Of a DNA stretch of 6,840 nt, positions 4,112-6,840 are shown piece by piece. The notes beneath the pieces were generated by a model, which saw only the letters and a program-made list of their open reading frames with translations, was not told where the DNA came from and searched no databases. How positions within the stretch are numbered: position 1 is the first letter of the stretch; each line of letters begins with the position of its first letter. The position numbers and the translations under genes are program-made. The DNA is from Pseudomonadota bacterium (GTDB taxonomy: Bacteria; Myxococcota; Myxococcia; Myxococcales; Vulgatibacteraceae): positions 1 through 6,840 of the forward strand of contig JAEZJH010000026.1 in NCBI GenBank assembly GCA_023436385.1. Direction: 5' to 3'.

Positions 4112-6340
4112 ATGTCCGAGCAGCAGTGGGAAGGGAGTCCCTCGCCGGAGGCGCCCGAGTTCCAGTTCGACATCCGGGACCACCTGCAGATCCTCCGCAA
4201 GCGCCTGTGGCTGATCGCCGCGGTGGCGGTCGTCGCGGTGGGCCTCGGCGCCACCTACGCCCTTCTCGCCGCGCCGGTCTACCGGGCCTCGGGCACCCTC
4301 CACATCGACACCGCCACCCCCCGGGTGCTCGGCGACGTGAAGGAGGTCGTCGAGCTGGGGGCCGGGGACTACTGGTCAAGCAAGGAGTTCCTCGAGACCC
4401 AGTACAAGATCCTCACCAGCCGCGACGTCCTGGGCCGGGTGGTGGAGAAGCTCGGGCTCGACCGGGATCTCGAGTTCCTCGGCCTCGCGGAGATCCGCGA
4501 CGTCGAGGAGCGGAACGAGCTTTTGGCGAAGACCGATCCGGTGGAGGTGCTCGAGGAGCGAGTCCGGGTCGAGCCGGTGAAGAACTCCCAGCTGGTCGGC
4601 GTGGCGGTGGAGGACACCGACCCGGCCCGCGCCGCGGAGCTCGCCAACGCGATCATGGACGCCTACGTGGCACGGAACCTCGACCGCCGGCTCGAGGGGA
4701 CGCGCTCCGCGTCGGACTGGCTCTCCGAGCAGACCCAGGACCTGAAGGGCAAGCTCGAGGCCTCGGAGCTGGCCCTCTACGACTTCAAGAAGGACCAGGA
4801 CATTCTCTCCACCTCGCTCGAGGACCGGCAGAACATCATCTCGCAGCGGCTCGTCTCCCTGAACGACTCGCTGACCAGGGCCCTGGGCCGGAAGGTGGAG
4901 TTGGAGGCGGCGCTCGCGGAGGCGGAGCAGGCCCGGAAGCTGCGGCCGGACGATCCCTTCTGGCCGGCCAGCCTGGCGAAGGTGGCCGGGCTGAAGCTGA
5001 TGGACGACCTCCGGCTCGAGCTCTCGAAGGTGGAGAACGAGGTCGCGGCTGCCCGGGAGCAGTATCTGGAGAAGCACCCGAAGCGCGCCGCCGCCGAGGA
5101 GCGGCTCGCCTCCGTGAAGCAGCGGATCGCCGACGAGATGGCGACGGTGGTCCGCTCGATCGAGTCCGAGTACCGGGAGGCGCTGGGCACCGAGAAGCGG
5201 CTCACCGCGCTGATCGAGGGCGTAAAGCGCGAGGCCTTCGAGCTGAACAAGAAGGAAATCGATTACAAGAAGCTGAAGCGGGAGGAGGAGAACAACCAGC
5301 GTCTCTACGAGATGGTGCTCTCCCGGCTGAAGGAGGCCGACCTCACCGCCCTGCTCAAGGCCAACAACGTCCGCAAGCTCGAGGCCGCCCAGGTCCCGCA
5401 GCTCCCGGTGAAGCCGCGGAAGGCGATCGTCCTCCTCCTCTCCCTCCTCCTCGGCCTCGGCGCCGGCGTCGGCCTCGCCTACCTCCTCGAGGTCCTCGAC
5501 TCGACCCTCAAGCACGAGGAGGACGTCGAGCGGGTCCTCGGCGTGCCCTTCCTCGGGATGCTGCCGACGGCGGGGGAAGAGGGCGCGAAGAAGGCCAAGC
5601 CGGACCGCTCCGACGACCCCACCCGCGACCTCTTCATCCTCCACCACCCGAAGTCGGCGGTGGCCGAGTGCGCCCGGGCGATCCGCACCAACCTCCTCTT
5701 CATGTCGCCCGACCGCGAGCTGAAGCGGTTCCTGGTCACCTCCTCCGGGCCGCAGGAGGGGAAGACCACCACGGCGATCCACACCGCGATCGTCATGGCC
5801 CAGGCCGGGTCGCGGGTGCTCATCGTCGACACCGACATGCGCAAGCCGCGCGTCCACCGGGCCTTCGGGGTGGGGAACGACGTCGGGATCTCCTCGCTGA
5901 TCGTCGGTGAGGCGCGGTTCGAGGACGCGATCAAGGGGACGCAGGTCCCCGGCCTCGACGTGCTCCCCTGCGGGCCGATTCCGCCCAACCCCGCGGAGTT
6001 GCTCCACACCGAGCGGTTCCGGGAGGTCCTCGCCCAGCTCTCCGAGCGCTACGACCGGGTGGTCTTCGACACCCCGCCGCTGATGCCGGTGGCCGACGCG
6101 GCGGTGCTGGCCACGCAGGTCGATGGGGTGCTGCTGGTGACCCGGTTCAAGAAGACCGGGCGCGAGATGGCGCTCCGGGCGCTGCGGTCGCTGAAGGACG
6201 TCAACGCCACCGTGCTGGGCGCGGTGATGAACGACGTCGACCTCGAGAGCCGCGAGTACGACTACTACTACTCGCGGCGGTACGGGGATTACTCGTCGTA
6301 CTACGGCGAGGACGAGGGCAAGGGGTCGAAGGCCGCGTAG
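4112..6340 (+). CDS. Wzc-type polysaccharide co-polymerase / tyrosine autokinase (BY-kinase)
   Basis: The product has 742 residues, the usual length for one-piece Wzc-type proteins of the inner membrane that control chain length and export of capsule or exopolysaccharide. An N-terminal Wzz domain starts near residue 18 and carries the first membrane helix (32-54). A long periplasmic region rich in coiled coil follows (about 200-420). A GNVR-type segment with P-x2-P-x2-P (Pro429/432/435) precedes the second helix (438-459). The cytoplasmic kinase follows: oligomerisation motif E-x2-R-x2-R (Glu519, Arg522, Arg525), Walker A GPQEGKTT with Lys551, Walker A' VLIVDTD (569-575) and Walker B VVFDTPP (650-656). 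The tail has eight tyrosines between 716 and 731, the autophosphorylation cluster. All catalytic motifs are intact. Phosphorylation and dephosphorylation of the tail normally drive subunit association and polymer export. It has its own likely promoter. No other polysaccharide gene lies in view; the next gene downstream is a putative lipoprotein 166 bp away. Confidence 0.96.
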   Translation: MSEQQWEGSPSPEAPEFQFDIRDHLQILRKRLWLIAAVAVVAVGLGATYALLAAPVYRASGTLHIDTATPRVLGDVKEVVELGAGDYWSSKEFLETQYKILTSRDVLGRVVEKLGLDRDLEFLGLAEIRDVEERNELLAKTDPVEVLEERVRVEPVKNSQLVGVAVEDTDPARAAELANAIMDAYVARNLDRRLEGTRSASDWLSEQTQDLKGKLEASELALYDFKKDQDILSTSLEDRQNIISQRLVSLNDSLTRALGRKVELEAALAEAEQARKLRPDDPFWPASLAKVAGLKLMDDLRLELSKVENEVAAAREQYLEKHPKRAAAEERLASVKQRIADEMATVVRSIESEYREALGTEKRLTALIEGVKREAFELNKKEIDYKKLKREEENNQRLYEMVLSRLKEADLTALLKANNVRKLEAAQVPQLPVKPRKAIVLLLSLLLGLGAGVGLAYLLEVLDSTLKHEEDVERVLGVPFLGMLPTAGEEGAKKAKPDRSDDPTRDLFILHHPKSAVAECARAIRTNLLFMSPDRELKRFLVTSSGPQEGKTTTAIHTAIVMAQAGSRVLIVDTDMRKPRVHRAFGVGNDVGISSLIVGEARFEDAIKGTQVPGLDVLPCGPIPPNPAELLHTERFREVLAQLSERYDRVVFDTPPLMPVADAAVLATQVDGVLLVTRFKKTGREMALRALRSLKDVNATVLGAVMNDVDLESREYDYYYSRRYGDYSSYYGEDEGKGSKAA

Positions 6341-6346
6341 GCTTCG

Positions 6347-6367
6347 GGCTCCCCAGACGGGAGAGCC
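6347..6367 (+). terminator. Stem-loop after the tyrosine kinase gene, weak terminator
   Basis: GGCTC (6347-6351) pairs with GAGCC (6363-6367), and two further C-G pairs follow after one C-A mismatch, giving seven pairs around a 5-nt loop, 6 nt past the stop codon. No T-run follows directly; the nearest T-rich patch (TTTCGTTTT) is about 25 nt on. Termination here would be partial at best. Confidence 0.3.
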
Positions 6368-6464
6368 GTCCTGCCTCTGAGGCCCGACCGACCGTTTCGT
6401 TTTCCGGGCGCGGTCGCGGATCGGTTCGAGACGCCCCTTTCCTGAGGGGTGCGTGAACCCCTCG

Positions 6465-6501
6465 CCGCGCGGCTGCGTACTCGTCCGCAGCGCGGAGGGG
6501 G
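6465..6501 (+). promoter_or_regulatory. Hairpin abutting the Shine-Dalgarno site of the right-edge lipoprotein
   Basis: CCGCG (6465-6469) and CTGCG (6473-6477) pair with CGCAG (6486-6490) and CGCGG (6491-6495): ten pairs with a 3-nt bulge and an 8-nt loop. The last two stem bases overlap the start of the purine-rich ribosome binding site GGAGGGGG (6494-6501), which sits 5-8 nt before the ATG at 6507. The stem could limit ribosome access; this is inference from pairing alone. Confidence 0.35.
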
Positions 6502-6506
6502 AACCG

Positions 6507-6840
6507 ATGGAACGGATGCGCGTGCGGTTGGCGGTAGCGATTTTGGTGCCCGTGATGGCGGCCTGTGCCGGCGCGCCGGTGGCCGGAGGGAGCGCCGAGG
6601 TGCCGGCGCCGATGGGGCTGCGGGTGTCGCCCTTCGCCAACCTGCTCCACCAGCTCGACTGCCTGGCGCTCGCCGAGGTGCATTGCTCCCGGGACGAGCT
6701 TCGCGCGCTCTGGGCGGAGGGCTGGTCGGCGGCGGACGATGCCCGGCTGGCGGAGTGGGCGGAGGTGCGGCGGCTGCCGGTGCCCGGGGAGCCGGAGAGC
6801 GGGGCCGCCGATTCGCTTCCCCACCCCCTGCCCTCCGCGG
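6507..6840 (+). CDS. Putative lipoprotein of unknown function (runs off right edge)
   Basis: An ATG at 6507 with an excellent Shine-Dalgarno site (GGAGGGGG) opens a frame with no stop to the window end, 111 codons. The start MERMRVRLAVAILVPVMAAC is a lipoprotein signal: positive n-region (Arg3, Arg5, Arg7), hydrophobic core, and lipobox MAAC with Cys20 as the lipid-bearing residue. A second ATG three codons in would give the same mature protein. The mature part starts with a short Gly/Ala/Pro linker, then a helical stretch (about residues 41-90) with two more cysteines (Cys52 and Cys60) and many Glu, Arg, Trp and Leu residues. I do not recognise the family. It follows the tyrosine kinase on the same strand after 166 bp, so co-transcription by read-through is possible but not shown. 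An outer-membrane lipoprotein next to a Wzc-type protein could act in polysaccharide export, but the visible part shows no Wza-like motif. Confidence 0.75.
   Translation, partial: MERMRVRLAVAILVPVMAACAGAPVAGGSAEVPAPMGLRVSPFANLLHQLDCLALAEVHCSRDELRALWAEGWSAADDARLAEWAEVRRLPVPGEPESGAADSLPHPLPSA

Noticed and set aside
5423..5470. Pyrimidine-rich CTC/CCT repeat tract
   Set aside because: Fully explained as codons for the Leu/Val-rich second membrane helix of the tyrosine kinase; no evidence of a separate function.
4376..6640. A minus-strand open frame of 754 codons opposite the tyrosine kinase gene
   Set aside because: It is the antisense shadow of a GC-rich gene with strong third-position bias. 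It has no Shine-Dalgarno site or recognisable domain, and runs through the intergenic region into the lipoprotein gene.

Overview
The window is very GC-rich DNA with strong G/C bias at third codon positions, many lipoprotein-like products, a Kazal-type inhibitor and SEC-C proteins. This suits a Myxococcota-like (deltaproteobacterial) chromosome. The organism is an inference from style and gene content; nothing in the window fixes the species. No tRNA, rRNA, CRISPR array, transposase or integrase was seen.

Layout from left to right. (1) The 5' end of a minus-strand gene of unknown function, starting at 165 and running off the left edge. (2) A divergent intergenic region (166-414). (3) A plus-strand SEC-C zinc-binding protein (415-1353, GTG start) with two extra copies of a C-x4-C-x-C cluster. 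(4) A 394-bp stretch without an intact gene (1354-1747). It holds a minus-strand coding remnant cut off by an in-frame amber codon (1403-1582) and three stem-loops. (5) A minus-strand secreted, probably lipid-anchored protein with two nearly identical Kazal domains (1748-2110). (6) A conspicuously AT-rich intergenic island with two close palindromes (about 2231-2352). (7) A second, larger and unrelated SEC-C protein on the minus strand (2353-3912). (8) A divergent promoter region (3913-4111). (9) A complete plus-strand Wzc-type polysaccharide co-polymerase / bacterial tyrosine autokinase (4112-6340). (10) The start of a plus-strand putative lipoprotein of unknown function running off the right edge (6507 onward).

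The genes do not form one obvious operon. The tyrosine kinase is a cell-envelope function (export and chain-length control of a surface polysaccharide), but no glycosyltransferase, Wza or Wzy gene is visible beside it. The Kazal protein and the downstream lipoprotein are also envelope or secreted products. The two SEC-C proteins are probably cytoplasmic metal-binding proteins of unknown role. The SEC-C gene at 2353-3912 and the Kazal gene point the same way, but 242 bp containing likely regulatory dyads separates them, so separate transcription is more likely. The most unusual parts are the duplicated Kazal protein with its AT-rich upstream region, the duplicated cysteine clusters in the first SEC-C protein, and the amber-interrupted remnant.
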